Of a stretch of DNA of 26,192 bases, positions 15,185-23,516 are shown piece by piece. Both the position numbers and the translations under genes were made by a program. The DNA comes from Bacillota bacterium (GTDB lineage: Bacteria > Bacillota > Clostridia > Acetivibrionales > JAFADI01): the NCBI GenBank assembly GCA_023424965.1, contig JAFADI010000042.1, positions 1 through 26,192 on the forward strand. The letters run 5' to 3'. Numbering within the stretch: the first letter of the stretch is position 1; each line of letters begins with the position of its first letter. A model generated the notes under the pieces. That model worked only from the letters and a program-made list of their open reading frames with translations. It was not told where the DNA came from and made no database searches.

Positions 15185-16507
15185 ATGAAAAGTAAACGTA
15201 TCTTGTGTTTGCTGGTGGCGGCGATGATGATGATGACCCTTCTGCTTTCCGGCTGTGGAGCGTCAAAGCCGGAGGAATCGGCAAAACCTGCGGAGGGGGC
15301 AAAGCCGGCAGATACGGCAAAGACTGACGCTGCCAAGCCCGCGGCAGGACCCGTCGAGATTACGTTCTGGAATCTTTTCGGAGGTGGCGAAGGAGATTTT
15401 GTCGACAAGATCGTAAAAGATTTCAATGCTTCACAGCAGGAGGTTGTCGTTAAAGCATTAAGACTTGACAGCCAGGAATACTACGCAAAGCTGGGGACTG
15501 CTTTAAGTTCGGGAAAGGGACCGGATGTGGGCGTAGTGCATCAGGAAAAGATGGCGCCCTTTGTGAACGCAAAGCAACTGGCTGCGCTGGACGATGTTGC
15601 AGCAAAGGTTGGCTTGAATTATGGTGATTTTACGGAAAACAACGCCAATGGAGTCCTGTTTAATGGGAAGCACTATGCTGTTCCATTGGACACACATTTC
15701 ATGGTAATGTATTTCAATACGAAACCCCTTGAAAATGCGGGATTATTAAATGACGATAAGACGCCGAAGCTTGGGGATGTGACTCCCGAGGGCTATAAGA
15801 AATTCCTTCAGGCCATAAAGGACAAGAATCCGAATGTCACACCCTTGTCCGTCAACGTTCCCTACTTCCATGAGCCCTTCCTGAATGCATACTATGAGAC
15901 AGGCGGAGAAGTGGTCGTCGATGGAAAGGTTGCAGTCGACAAGGAGAAGGCAGTGCAGGTATTGAAATGGTACATGGATTTGTTTGATTCCAAGCTTGCA
16001 GACTTGAATGACAAGACGCCCTGGGATACCTTCAATAGCGGAAAGAGCGCCGTTTGGTGGAGTGGAGTATGGGAAGCGGCAGCCAACTTTGCAGATACTG
16101 CAAATCCAAAGGCATGCATCCCGATTCCTCCGGTTTTCGGAAGCCCGAAGCACTGGGCAGGCTCCCATACCCTTGCAATGCCGGCCTATGTCGATGCATC
16201 CAAGCAGGAAGCGGTTCTTAAGTTCATGAAGTACTTTACCTATGAAGGCGGCAAAACCTGGGCACAGGCCGGCCATGTTCCTGCATCGAAAGCAGCGGCA
16301 AACAGCGATGAATTCAATAAGCTGCCCTTTAGAAATTACTTTAAGGAAGCGCAAACCACCGTTAAGTTCGCACCGGCCACCGACAAGTGGAATTCCATCG
16401 ATATGTCCATGAGAGAATCACTGCAGCAGATCATTTTCAAAAAGGTTGCTCCGGAAGCCGGAGTTGACAATATGATCAAGAATATCGACGACATTCTGAA
16501 CAAATAA
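15185..16507 (+). CDS. Sugar ABC transporter substrate-binding lipoprotein (system 1)
   Basis: A 440-residue extracellular solute-binding lipoprotein of family 1 (MalE/UgpB class). The signal peptide ends LLSGC (lipidated Cys24). A low-complexity Ala/Lys/Pro/Glu linker (about 25-56) tethers the binding domain, which begins VEITFWNLFGGGEGDFVDKI. Family features follow: YYAKLGTALSSGKGPDVGVV, YAVPLDTHFMVMYFNTKPLENAG and AVWWSGVWE. It would capture an oligosaccharide and present it to the two permeases downstream. The start follows GGGGAGGAA by a normal spacing. The ligand is unknown; the GH93-like hydrolase in the same cluster suggests arabino-oligosaccharides. A long hairpin after the stop codon separates it from the first permease gene. 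Confidence 0.95.
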   Translation: MKSKRILCLLVAAMMMMTLLLSGCGASKPEESAKPAEGAKPADTAKTDAAKPAAGPVEITFWNLFGGGEGDFVDKIVKDFNASQQEVVVKALRLDSQEYYAKLGTALSSGKGPDVGVVHQEKMAPFVNAKQLAALDDVAAKVGLNYGDFTENNANGVLFNGKHYAVPLDTHFMVMYFNTKPLENAGLLNDDKTPKLGDVTPEGYKKFLQAIKDKNPNVTPLSVNVPYFHEPFLNAYYETGGEVVVDGKVAVDKEKAVQVLKWYMDLFDSKLADLNDKTPWDTFNSGKSAVWWSGVWEAAANFADTANPKACIPIPPVFGSPKHWAGSHTLAMPAYVDASKQEAVLKFMKYFTYEGGKTWAQAGHVPASKAAANSDEFNKLPFRNYFKEAQTTVKFAPATDKWNSIDMSMRESLQQIIFKKVAPEAGVDNMIKNIDDILNK

Positions 16508-16541
16508 TTTTCTTACAATTTCAGTGAATCAAAAATGAAGT

Positions 16542-16579
16542 GAATTTAAAATTGCACCTCTCCGGTGCAATTTTAATTC
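16542..16579 (+). terminator. Hairpin between binding-protein and permease genes (system 1), probable partial terminator/stabiliser
   Basis: TTAAAATTGCACC (16546-16558) and GGTGCAATTTTAA (16564-16576) form a perfect 13-base stem with loop TCTCC; the pairing extends to GAAT/ATTC with one bulge. The right arm contains TTTT but no long T-run follows. The position, 35 bases after the binding-protein stop and 24 before the permease ATG, fits partial termination that lowers permease expression. Confidence 0.7.
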
Positions 16580-16602
16580 ACCCCTTTAAAGAGGTGACAG
16601 GG

Positions 16603-17535
16603 ATGCAGCAATTGTCTTATAGCGTGAACGCGGATAAAAAACTACCTCGGGATAAAAAAAGGAATATCGTTGACGGACTCTTGGATGAGGGCTCGGCACT
16701 GCTTTTTATACTGCCGTTTCTGTCGGTTTTCGCTTTGTTTTACTTCTGGCCGGTTTTAAGAGGTGTCTGGATCAGCCTGCATTCCTGGGGAATCGCAGGG
16801 ATGCAGAAATATGTGGGCTTTAAAAATTATATCGGCGTATTGAAAAATCCTGATTTTTATTTCTATATATGGAACTCATTTTATTTTGTTCTTCTGTCAA
16901 CGCCGGTTATCATCGTTTTGGGCCTGATCCTTGCACTGATTATCAATGAAAAAATCATTGCAAGGACGGCAATCCGGGCAGTTTACTTCCTGCCCTATGT
17001 ACTTTCCGTATCCATCGTAAGCTACATCTGGATGCGGATGCTGGATGCCAACAACGGTCTGGTAAATGCGGTGATGGGAGCGGTGGGACTCCCGAAAAAT
17101 GTGGCGTGGCTCACCGATACAAGGTTTGCATGGTGGTCCATCGTTCTGACCACCGCCTGGTGGACGGTTGGCTTTGTCATGGTGATCTACCTGGCGGGAC
17201 TGCAGGAGATCCCGGAGGAGTATTATGAAGCAGCGGATATGGATGGAGCAAACCCAATGCAGAAGTTGCTGCATATCGTACTGCCATCCCTTTCCAGGGT
17301 AACACGGGTGCAGGTGTTTTTCCAGGTGATCGCTGGCTTAAAGCTCTTTGGACAGGTGCATATCATGACCCAGGGGGGACCGGGGGATACCACAAATACA
17401 CTGATCCGTTATATCTATGTAACCGGATTCAAAAAGGACTTTTTTGGAGATGCCGCCGCTCAATCCGTCCTGTTCATCCTTTTAATGCTGGTGATATCGG
17501 TGGCGCAATACAAATTTGTAAATAAAGAGGACTGA
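16603..17535 (+). CDS. Sugar ABC permease, MalF/UgpA type (system 1)
   Basis: A 310-residue inner permease with six predicted transmembrane segments (first at about 31-50, last at about 286-303). The cytoplasmic EAA loop that docks the ATPase is YYEAADMDGANPMQKLLHI (207-225). The start is the ATG at 16603, 6 bases after GAGGTG (16591-16596); an in-frame GTG at 16540 lies inside the hairpin and is rejected. It pairs with the MalG-type permease 23 bases downstream. No ATPase gene is present in the cluster, so a shared MsmK/UgpC-type ATPase encoded elsewhere is expected, as in many Gram-positive sugar importers of this family. Confidence 0.95.
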   Translation: MQQLSYSVNADKKLPRDKKRNIVDGLLDEGSALLFILPFLSVFALFYFWPVLRGVWISLHSWGIAGMQKYVGFKNYIGVLKNPDFYFYIWNSFYFVLLSTPVIIVLGLILALIINEKIIARTAIRAVYFLPYVLSVSIVSYIWMRMLDANNGLVNAVMGAVGLPKNVAWLTDTRFAWWSIVLTTAWWTVGFVMVIYLAGLQEIPEEYYEAADMDGANPMQKLLHIVLPSLSRVTRVQVFFQVIAGLKLFGQVHIMTQGGPGDTTNTLIRYIYVTGFKKDFFGDAAAQSVLFILLMLVISVAQYKFVNKED

Positions 17536-17558
17536 GTGAGAAGGGAGGAATTCATGCA

Positions 17559-18377
17559 ATGAATCTAAGGAAAATACTTTTAAATGCTGCGGCAATATTG
17601 CTGGCTGTACTATTTTTTCTCCCTTTGGTGTGGATGTTCATTGTTTCGGTGAAGCCGCTGGGCAACACGGCGCTGGAATTGAAGGAATGGGTGAATTACA
17701 GCAATTTTACGCTGGAAAATTACACGTATGTTTTTAGTAATTCAAGCATCCTGCGCTGGACTCTGAACAGTTTTATTGTTGCAATTGTTTCAACCATTCT
17801 TGGCGTGTATATGAGTTCATTGGCTGCCTTTGCTTTTTCAAAGCTGGAATTCAAATCAAAGGCCTTTATCTATATTCTTGTGGTGTCAGGCCTGCTGATT
17901 CCGACAGAAGCCATTTTGATACCGCTTTACGAAACGGCAATGCATTTGAAAATGGTGGACACCATGTGGGGAATCATCCTGCCGGGGCTGACGAATCCCC
18001 TGGGAATCCTGTTGATCAAACAATTCATGGACGGCATCCCCAAGGACTACATCGAAGCAGCCAGATTGGACGGCTGTAAAAATTTCCGGTTGTGGTGGAC
18101 GGTGTGCATGCCTTTATCGAAGTCCTCCATGCTGGCCGTTGCCATCTTTGTCTTCCTGCTGGCCTACAACAACTTCATCTGGCCTTTTATCAACATAAAC
18201 TCAGAGGAATTGATGGTGCTCACAACAGGAATCCCCACCCTGGTAAGCATGAACCCGGGGCAGCTGAATACCTCCCTGACGGCAAGCGCCGTAGCGGCAG
18301 TTCCTGCGATCCTGGTGTTCGTTATATTGCAGAAATACATCATCCAGGGCGTATCAATGGCAGGGATAAAGGGTTAG
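17559..18377 (+). CDS. Sugar ABC permease, MalG/UgpE type (system 1)
   Basis: A 272-residue second permease with six predicted transmembrane segments and the EAA loop YIEAARLDGCKNFRLWWTV (164-182). It completes the heterodimeric channel with the preceding MalF-type protein. The ATG at 17559 follows GGGAGG (17543-17548) by 10 bases; an ATG 5 bases earlier is followed at once by CAA and a stop. The gene is followed after 125 bases by the secreted GH93-like hydrolase with no visible terminator between, so that hydrolase may be the last gene of the operon. Confidence 0.95.
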   Translation: MNLRKILLNAAAILLAVLFFLPLVWMFIVSVKPLGNTALELKEWVNYSNFTLENYTYVFSNSSILRWTLNSFIVAIVSTILGVYMSSLAAFAFSKLEFKSKAFIYILVVSGLLIPTEAILIPLYETAMHLKMVDTMWGIILPGLTNPLGILLIKQFMDGIPKDYIEAARLDGCKNFRLWWTVCMPLSKSSMLAVAIFVFLLAYNNFIWPFININSEELMVLTTGIPTLVSMNPGQLNTSLTASAVAAVPAILVFVILQKYIIQGVSMAGIKG

Positions 18378-18502
18378 AGATGGACGCTCCGGCATTGTAT
18401 TCACGAATAATGGGCTTTACATAATTCCTAAATAGATAAAAGGAGGGGAGAGGAGCCGATCGTGGGAATTATGAAAACTATAAAAATTTTGGAGGTGTAA
18501 TC

Positions 18503-19651
18503 ATGTTAAGAAGAAAAGTAAGTGTAATGCGTGTGGTCCTGGTATTGATGTTAACCGCGGTATTTGCCCTATGCTCGTCAGTATATGCAGCAAATACAAT
18601 CACCTGGGGGAGTACCTATACAATTAACAATGTAAATACCTTTACAGATGCCGGTGCGGATGCACGCGGTATTCGCCCGGGGACTTTCGGCTCGGAATAT
18701 GCGAGGTTGACGAAGCTTGCAAATGGAACCTGGCTTTGCGTATTGACGATTTATGACAACAACGGGTATACGCATATGTCCTCCTGGGGAGGTACAAGGC
18801 TGCAGGTATTCAAAAGCACCGACAATTGCCGCACCTGGACTTTAATATCCACAATAGCTGATGACAACAGGGATCTGGACAACGGGCAGATTGTGCAATT
18901 AGCCAACGGTGAGCTGAGAATGGCGGCAAGGTCCGTAAGGTGGCAGGAGTCCTACAGGATATACATATACAAGAGCACGGACGGCGGAGTTACATGGCCT
19001 TATCTAAGCACACTGGACTCCAATGAAGGGACTCCTGGAAGTCTTGGCAATCCGGATCGGGGATTGTACGAACCCCATTTCCAGCTTCTCAACGACGGAT
19101 CTTTGGCCTGTTTCTATGCAAGCGAAAAGTATGCCGCATCCAATCCGAAATACAGCCAGATTATTGCAGAAAAGGTATCAACAAATGGTGGAACGACATG
19201 GGGAGCGGAAATCAAAGTGGCCTGGGATACAGGCAATTCCGCAGCCAGACCCGGCATGCCGGTAGTGACAAAAATGAAAAACGGACAGTATATGGTGGTA
19301 TATGAAGTCGTTGCAACCCAAGGAGGAAATATCTACCGCAAAACTTCCAGTGACGGGAAAACTTGGTCGTCCGGCATAGGAACCGTCATTCCCGATCAGA
19401 ACTGCGGTCCATACATCACTTCCATGTCGGATGGCAGACTTCTGGTAACCTCATGCAATCAAAATGTATCTGTCAGTACTGACTACGGGAATACATGGAT
19501 TTTGAATCCGACAAAACCCTGGAGTTTCGGATTTAATTACAGCTGGCCGAGCATATATCAGACAGGTACAAGTGAAGTTGCCGCTGTTAATTCCGTTCCA
19601 AGGTCTCAGGGAGGACACAATGTACAGGTGAGAATCGGAACCATCAATTAG
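18503..19651 (+). CDS. Secreted Asp-box beta-propeller hydrolase, GH93 (exo-arabinanase)-like
   Basis: A 382-residue secreted protein. The signal peptide (1-29, ending VYA) precedes a sialidase-fold six-bladed propeller with five Asp-boxes: STDNCRTW (105-112), STDGGVTW (158-165), STNGGTTW (226-233), SSDGKTW (282-288) and STDYGNTW (325-332). LYEPHFQLLNDGSLACFYASE and RPGMPVVTKMKNGQYMVVYE resemble GH93 exo-1,5-alpha-L-arabinanases, which release arabinobiose from arabinan. Glu190 (in YEP) and Glu268 (in VYE) are plausible equivalents of the two catalytic glutamates. An exo-sialidase is less likely, as no clear N-terminal RIP-type arginine triad was seen. The start follows GGAGGTG (18491-18497) by 5 bases. 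There is no binding module or surface anchor, so the protein should be freely secreted. Confidence 0.75.
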   Translation: MLRRKVSVMRVVLVLMLTAVFALCSSVYAANTITWGSTYTINNVNTFTDAGADARGIRPGTFGSEYARLTKLANGTWLCVLTIYDNNGYTHMSSWGGTRLQVFKSTDNCRTWTLISTIADDNRDLDNGQIVQLANGELRMAARSVRWQESYRIYIYKSTDGGVTWPYLSTLDSNEGTPGSLGNPDRGLYEPHFQLLNDGSLACFYASEKYAASNPKYSQIIAEKVSTNGGTTWGAEIKVAWDTGNSAARPGMPVVTKMKNGQYMVVYEVVATQGGNIYRKTSSDGKTWSSGIGTVIPDQNCGPYITSMSDGRLLVTSCNQNVSVSTDYGNTWILNPTKPWSFGFNYSWPSIYQTGTSEVAAVNSVPRSQGGHNVQVRIGTIN

Positions 19652-19685
19652 TGCAGTTTAATAAATACCTGAAATATCTTATTAT

Positions 19686-19726
19686 GCAGGCCGATATCCT
19701 TGTAAAAAGGATATCAGCCTGCTTTT
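19686..19726 (+). terminator. Strong terminator after the GH93-like gene
   Basis: GCAGGCCGATATCCTT (19686-19701) pairs with AAGGATATCAGCCTGC (19707-19722) with one C-A mismatch and a 5-base loop, followed by TTTT. This should end the system 1 transporter/hydrolase transcript. Confidence 0.85.
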
Positions 19727-19806
19727 GTGAAAAGTTTTATAAGGGGGCCAAACTTATGGGAGGTATCGTTACATATACAACTTAATATCATATTTCATGG
19801 GGCTTC

Positions 19807-19836
19807 TTGCATTTTAAAAAAGAATGCTGTTACAAT
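19807..19836 (+). promoter_or_regulatory. Promoter of the second regulator/kinase pair
   Basis: TTGCAT (19807-19812) and TACAAT (19831-19836; 5/6) are spaced by 18 bases, about 60 bases before the regulator ATG. The -10 lies in the loop between the arms of the inverted repeat at 19816-19859. Confidence 0.5.
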
Positions 19837-19859
19837 AGAAAAGTAATGCATTCTTTTTT
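19816..19859. promoter_or_regulatory. Perfect 12-base inverted repeat flanking the -10 of the second regulator promoter
   Basis: AAAAAAGAATGC (19816-19827) and GCATTCTTTTTT (19848-19859) are perfect inverted copies 20 bases apart. The left arm fills most of the spacer between -35 and -10; the right arm lies just after the predicted start site (about 19843). As DNA it could be an operator for a dimeric regulator. As RNA read from upstream it would form a terminator-like stem with a T-rich end, a second barrier after the terminator at 19686. Confidence 0.5.
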
Positions 19860-19894
19860 TGTGTTTTTACGCAAATGCCCTTTGTGAGGTCAAA

Positions 19895-21493
19895 ATGTAT
19901 AAATTGCTTGTGGTGGACGATGAAAGCATGATCAGGGACGGGATCGTAAAAGGGATTCCGTGGCAGAGCCTGGGGTATGAGATCTGCGGCGAAGCCGAAA
20001 ACGGCCTGGAAGCCATAGAAAAGCTGGCTGAATGCCGGCCCGATGTGATTATTTCGGATATCCGGATGCCCAAAATGGACGGCGTCAAGTTAATGGAATA
20101 CCTTTCTCAAAACCATCCGTCGCTTAAGATGGTCATCCTCAGCGGCTATAGTGATTTCGACTACTTAAAGAAATCCATCATGAACAATGTCTACGATTAC
20201 CTGCTCAAGCCCACGCGCATCAGCACCTTTGTGGAGCTGTTCACCAGGCTGAAGGCCCACATGGATGAAGAGGCGCTGAAAAAGCAGGAATATGACAGCC
20301 TTAAAAAAAGGCTTGTAGAAAACCTGCCCTACCTGGAGCAAATATTTTTAAACCAGCTTGTGGCAGGCTTTTATCAAGATGAGAAGGACATGGGCGAAAA
20401 AAAGAATTTCTATAAGCTGGACATGCTGGAAGGCAAGCTGGCGGTCGTCGTCATGGAAATCGACAATGTTCAGAACATCCTGGAAGTATCGGAGGAGAAG
20501 AGGCAGCTGCTGAATCTTTACATCATACAGGTTGCCAACCGGCTGGCGGAAGAGACGGTCCAGGGCAAATTCTTCATCGGCAATGAGGGGAGCATCCTGG
20601 GGATCTGCTGTCTGAACGCCGGCATGGGCAATCTGCTCAATGTGATCCGGGACATACAGAAAATTGTTTTTGAAGACAGAAAGCTGAGCATTTCCGCAGG
20701 GATCAGCAATGAATTTGAAAATATGATGGAAACAAATACTTACTATCTACAGGCCAGGAAGGCCATCAAACAGAAAATCTGCCTCGACAACCAGAGCATT
20801 ATTCTCTTCAGCGACCTGGAAAACATTCTCGAAAACGACATTCCCGCTCTGTCCTTCGACATTGAAAAAATCACCGATTTGATTTTCGCCAATAAAACCG
20901 CCGAGCTGTCCGCCTACATCAGCCTCATATTGGACAGGCTGAAAAATAAGATGTTCAAGTCCTTTGAACTGGTGGACGTGAGCATGCTGAAAATGGTATT
21001 TGAAGTGGACAACTATTTCTACCAGTACGGGATAAGCATCCGGAAAATCCTTGAGGAGAACAATTCGGGCTTTCTTGACATCTATCAGATCAACTCGCTG
21101 GATTCGAAAAAGGACTGGCTGCTTTCCATCCTTACCAGGGTTTCCGGTGAGGTGGAGCGAAAAAGGACGGAAAAAATATCGGGAATCATCGGAGAAATAA
21201 AAAGGTACATCGAAAAAAATTACTGCAGCAACAGCATATGCCTCGAATCGGTGGCCGAGCTCTTTAAGAAGAGCCCTCCCTACTTGAGCAAGCTGTTCAA
21301 GGAGGAAACGGGGGAGAACTTCTCCGACTATATTACAAGGCTGAGAATGGAGAAGGCAAAGGAACTCTTGAAGGACCTGCGGGTCAAAGCCTACGAAGTT
21401 GGCGAAAAGGTGGGCTATGCGGACATCTCCCATTTCTCCAGGAAGTTCAAAAGTTACACGGGCGTGAGTCCCTCCCAGTTCAGGGGCGAATAA
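19895..21493 (+). CDS. YesN/AraC-type response regulator (system 2)
   Basis: A 532-residue regulator of the same build as the system 1 regulator. The receiver domain has D8-D9, phospho-acceptor Asp55 (ISDIRMPKMDG), Ser83 and Lys105 (LLKP). The middle region has no recognised domain. The C-terminal AraC double helix-turn-helix (about 430-532) includes ICLESVAELFKKSPPYLSKLFKEE and GYADISHFSRKFKSYTG. ATG 19895 follows GTGAGGT (19884-19890) by 4-5 bases; an ATG-like TTG at 19859 lies in the inverted repeat and is rejected. Here the regulator precedes its kinase, the reverse of system 1. It probably controls the binding-protein/permease operon from 23517. Confidence 0.94.
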   Translation: MYKLLVVDDESMIRDGIVKGIPWQSLGYEICGEAENGLEAIEKLAECRPDVIISDIRMPKMDGVKLMEYLSQNHPSLKMVILSGYSDFDYLKKSIMNNVYDYLLKPTRISTFVELFTRLKAHMDEEALKKQEYDSLKKRLVENLPYLEQIFLNQLVAGFYQDEKDMGEKKNFYKLDMLEGKLAVVVMEIDNVQNILEVSEEKRQLLNLYIIQVANRLAEETVQGKFFIGNEGSILGICCLNAGMGNLLNVIRDIQKIVFEDRKLSISAGISNEFENMMETNTYYLQARKAIKQKICLDNQSIILFSDLENILENDIPALSFDIEKITDLIFANKTAELSAYISLILDRLKNKMFKSFELVDVSMLKMVFEVDNYFYQYGISIRKILEENNSGFLDIYQINSLDSKKDWLLSILTRVSGEVERKRTEKISGIIGEIKRYIEKNYCSNSICLESVAELFKKSPPYLSKLFKEETGENFSDYITRLRMEKAKELLKDLRVKAYEVGEKVGYADISHFSRKFKSYTGVSPSQFRGE

Positions 21494-21509
21494 GCGGTGA
21501 CAGGAGTTT

Positions 21510-23390
21510 ATGATGGCTTGGAATGTGATGAAAAAGTTTAAAAACAGCATGGAAAAAATCAGCTTGAAGCACCGGCTCATCCTATTTATATCGGTGATCA
21601 TCATCCTGTCCATTTCCATATCCAACTACATCGTCATGCTCTATTCCAGAAATCACGTTCTCGGCCTGTCCAGGGAATTGATCGGCAACACCATCGACCA
21701 GGTGTCGAGAAACATCAGTGAGGTTATGATTTCCAGGGTATACACCCTTTCGGAAATGCTGATGCACGATGAAGAAACCTACAAAATGCTGGTTGAAAAT
21801 TATTATCCCGAAACGGGGGGCAGCAGGGACAAAGAGGCCAGAGACGTGCTTTTTGCAGATAAAATCATCAACAACTACCTCTCCTCCTTTGACGGCATCC
21901 GGATCCTGGCGCTGTCCGGCAAAAACGGGCAGATCATTAGCATCAGCTATTCCAGTGATTTCACTCCCGAAGCAAAAGAGCAGGTGGACAGGATGGTCAA
22001 CGAGTGCAAAAGGTCCAACACCATCGTACACTGGTATCCCCTGCAGCAGGACATTTTCAGCACCGCCGTAAGCAGTGACCTGAGAAACAGCTACGTGGTC
22101 CTGGCAAGCCGCGCCCTTCTCAAACCGGGGACGGGGGAGTACATCGGCACCGGGATTTTTGCCATACCGGAAAAGGCCATTTACAGCGCATATTCCGGCA
22201 TAACCCTGGGCAGCTCGGGAGAGATCCTGATCTTCAACCGGGCGGGAGAGCTTCTGTCCCGCAGCGATGAAAACAAGCTGAGCCAGCTGAGGGTGGAAAA
22301 AAACCTGGTGGATCTGGTGGAAGCGGAGGACAAGGACGCCGTATATCTGGAGGAAAACGGCAAAAAGCAGATGATTTTCTCCAAGCCCTTGAGGGAGAAG
22401 GAATGGGTTGTGGTAGGAAAGGTACCCGTCAACGAAATATCCGAGAGGGTCAGCCCCCTGCTTTTTGTTACGGTGCTGATGATATCGGTGTTCATCTTCA
22501 TCTCCATCGGGTTTATCACCATTTTGGCGGGAAGTATCGTAAAGCCCATCCGGACGCTGATCGGAGCCATGAAGGCGGCGGAGAAAGGCAATCTGGACGT
22601 GCATGTGGAGGTAAAGGGACAATATGAGATAAGCGACATGGCCGGGTATTTCAACAGCATGATCGCCAGAATAAGAAAACTCATCAAAGACGAGTATGAG
22701 CTGGAGAAAAAGAAGAAAGAGGCGGAACTGAATGTGCTGATGGGACAGATCAACCCCCATTTTCTGTACAACACCCTGGAATCCATCATCTGGAAGGCCC
22801 AGCTGGCGGGGGAGCGGGAAATTTGTGACATGGCCGCATCCCTGGGGGACCTGTACAGAATATCCGTCAACAGCGGCAATCTGCTGGTAAGCGTTTCGGA
22901 GGAACTGGAGCATGTAAAGGCCTATATCGACATTCAGAAGCTCAGGTACAAAGGAAGGATCGAGTACCATATCCATGTGGAAGACCACAATATCCTGGAA
23001 TATTATACCCTTAAAATGATCCTCCAGCCCATCGTGGAAAACGCCCTCACCTATGGCGTGGAAATGACGGGCACAACGGGCAGGATAGACATTACCGTCC
23101 GGGAAGAGGATGGGAGGCTGTGGTTTTCCGTGGCAGACAACGGCGTGGGGATGCTGCCGGAAGAACTGGAAAACCTGAGGCGGAGGATTGAAAATCCCCA
23201 GTCATACCAGCAGGAGCATTCCGGAGGAAGCCGCAAAGGCCACAAGGGAATCGGATTGAGGAACATCAATGAGCGGATCAAGCTCTATTTCGGGGAAGAG
23301 TACGGCATGGCCCTCGAGAGCGTCAAGGATTCCGGTACGGTAATAAGCGTCAACATGCCCGTCATTCTGGACAAGAACCACAAGCTTTGA
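21510..23390 (+). CDS. YesM-family sensor histidine kinase (system 2)
   Basis: A 626-residue membrane kinase. Transmembrane segments near residues 22-45 and 317-340 enclose an extracellular sensor of about 270 residues. A HAMP linker (about 341-395) leads to His417 (GQINPHFLYNTL) and an ATPase domain with N-box LQPIVENALTYG (505-516), G1 box DNGVGM (543-548) and G2 box HKGIGLRNINERIKL. In the N-box the usual His is Tyr. AGGAG (21502-21506) precedes two ATGs (21510 and 21513); the second has the better spacing. The gene follows the regulator by 16 bases. It should sense the sugar handled by the downstream importer. Confidence 0.93.
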   Translation: MMAWNVMKKFKNSMEKISLKHRLILFISVIIILSISISNYIVMLYSRNHVLGLSRELIGNTIDQVSRNISEVMISRVYTLSEMLMHDEETYKMLVENYYPETGGSRDKEARDVLFADKIINNYLSSFDGIRILALSGKNGQIISISYSSDFTPEAKEQVDRMVNECKRSNTIVHWYPLQQDIFSTAVSSDLRNSYVVLASRALLKPGTGEYIGTGIFAIPEKAIYSAYSGITLGSSGEILIFNRAGELLSRSDENKLSQLRVEKNLVDLVEAEDKDAVYLEENGKKQMIFSKPLREKEWVVVGKVPVNEISERVSPLLFVTVLMISVFIFISIGFITILAGSIVKPIRTLIGAMKAAEKGNLDVHVEVKGQYEISDMAGYFNSMIARIRKLIKDEYELEKKKKEAELNVLMGQINPHFLYNTLESIIWKAQLAGEREICDMAASLGDLYRISVNSGNLLVSVSEELEHVKAYIDIQKLRYKGRIEYHIHVEDHNILEYYTLKMILQPIVENALTYGVEMTGTTGRIDITVREEDGRLWFSVADNGVGMLPEELENLRRRIENPQSYQQEHSGGSRKGHKGIGLRNINERIKLYFGEEYGMALESVKDSGTVISVNMPVILDKNHKL

Positions 23391-23446
23391 TTTTCATGTC
23401 CCGGTTCCGGGAGCAAATATAGTCAACAAATCTTAAATCTTACCAA

Positions 23447-23475
23447 TGGATAACCCTATCTGCAGGCTTTATAAT
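23447..23475 (+). promoter_or_regulatory. Promoter of the sugar-binding protein gene (system 2)
   Basis: A consensus -10 TATAAT (23470-23475) is preceded after 17 bases by TGGATA (23447-23452; 4/6). The start site would be near 23482, about 35 bases before the ATG. A weak -35 with a good -10 fits an activator-dependent promoter. Confidence 0.6.
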
Positions 23476-23516
23476 TTAATCATCCGATAGAACATTAAAA
23501 GAGGAGAGTGTATTGA

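Noticed and set aside
15185..15360. Ala/Lys/Pro-rich run after the lipobox of the first binding protein as a functional repeat
   Set aside because: Such low-complexity linkers are normal tethers in clostridial lipoproteins and vary freely.
23399..23412. Small TCCCG-GTTC-CGGGA hairpin after the second kinase gene as a terminator
   Set aside because: The stem is 5 bases and no T-run follows. It could only be a weak pause site.
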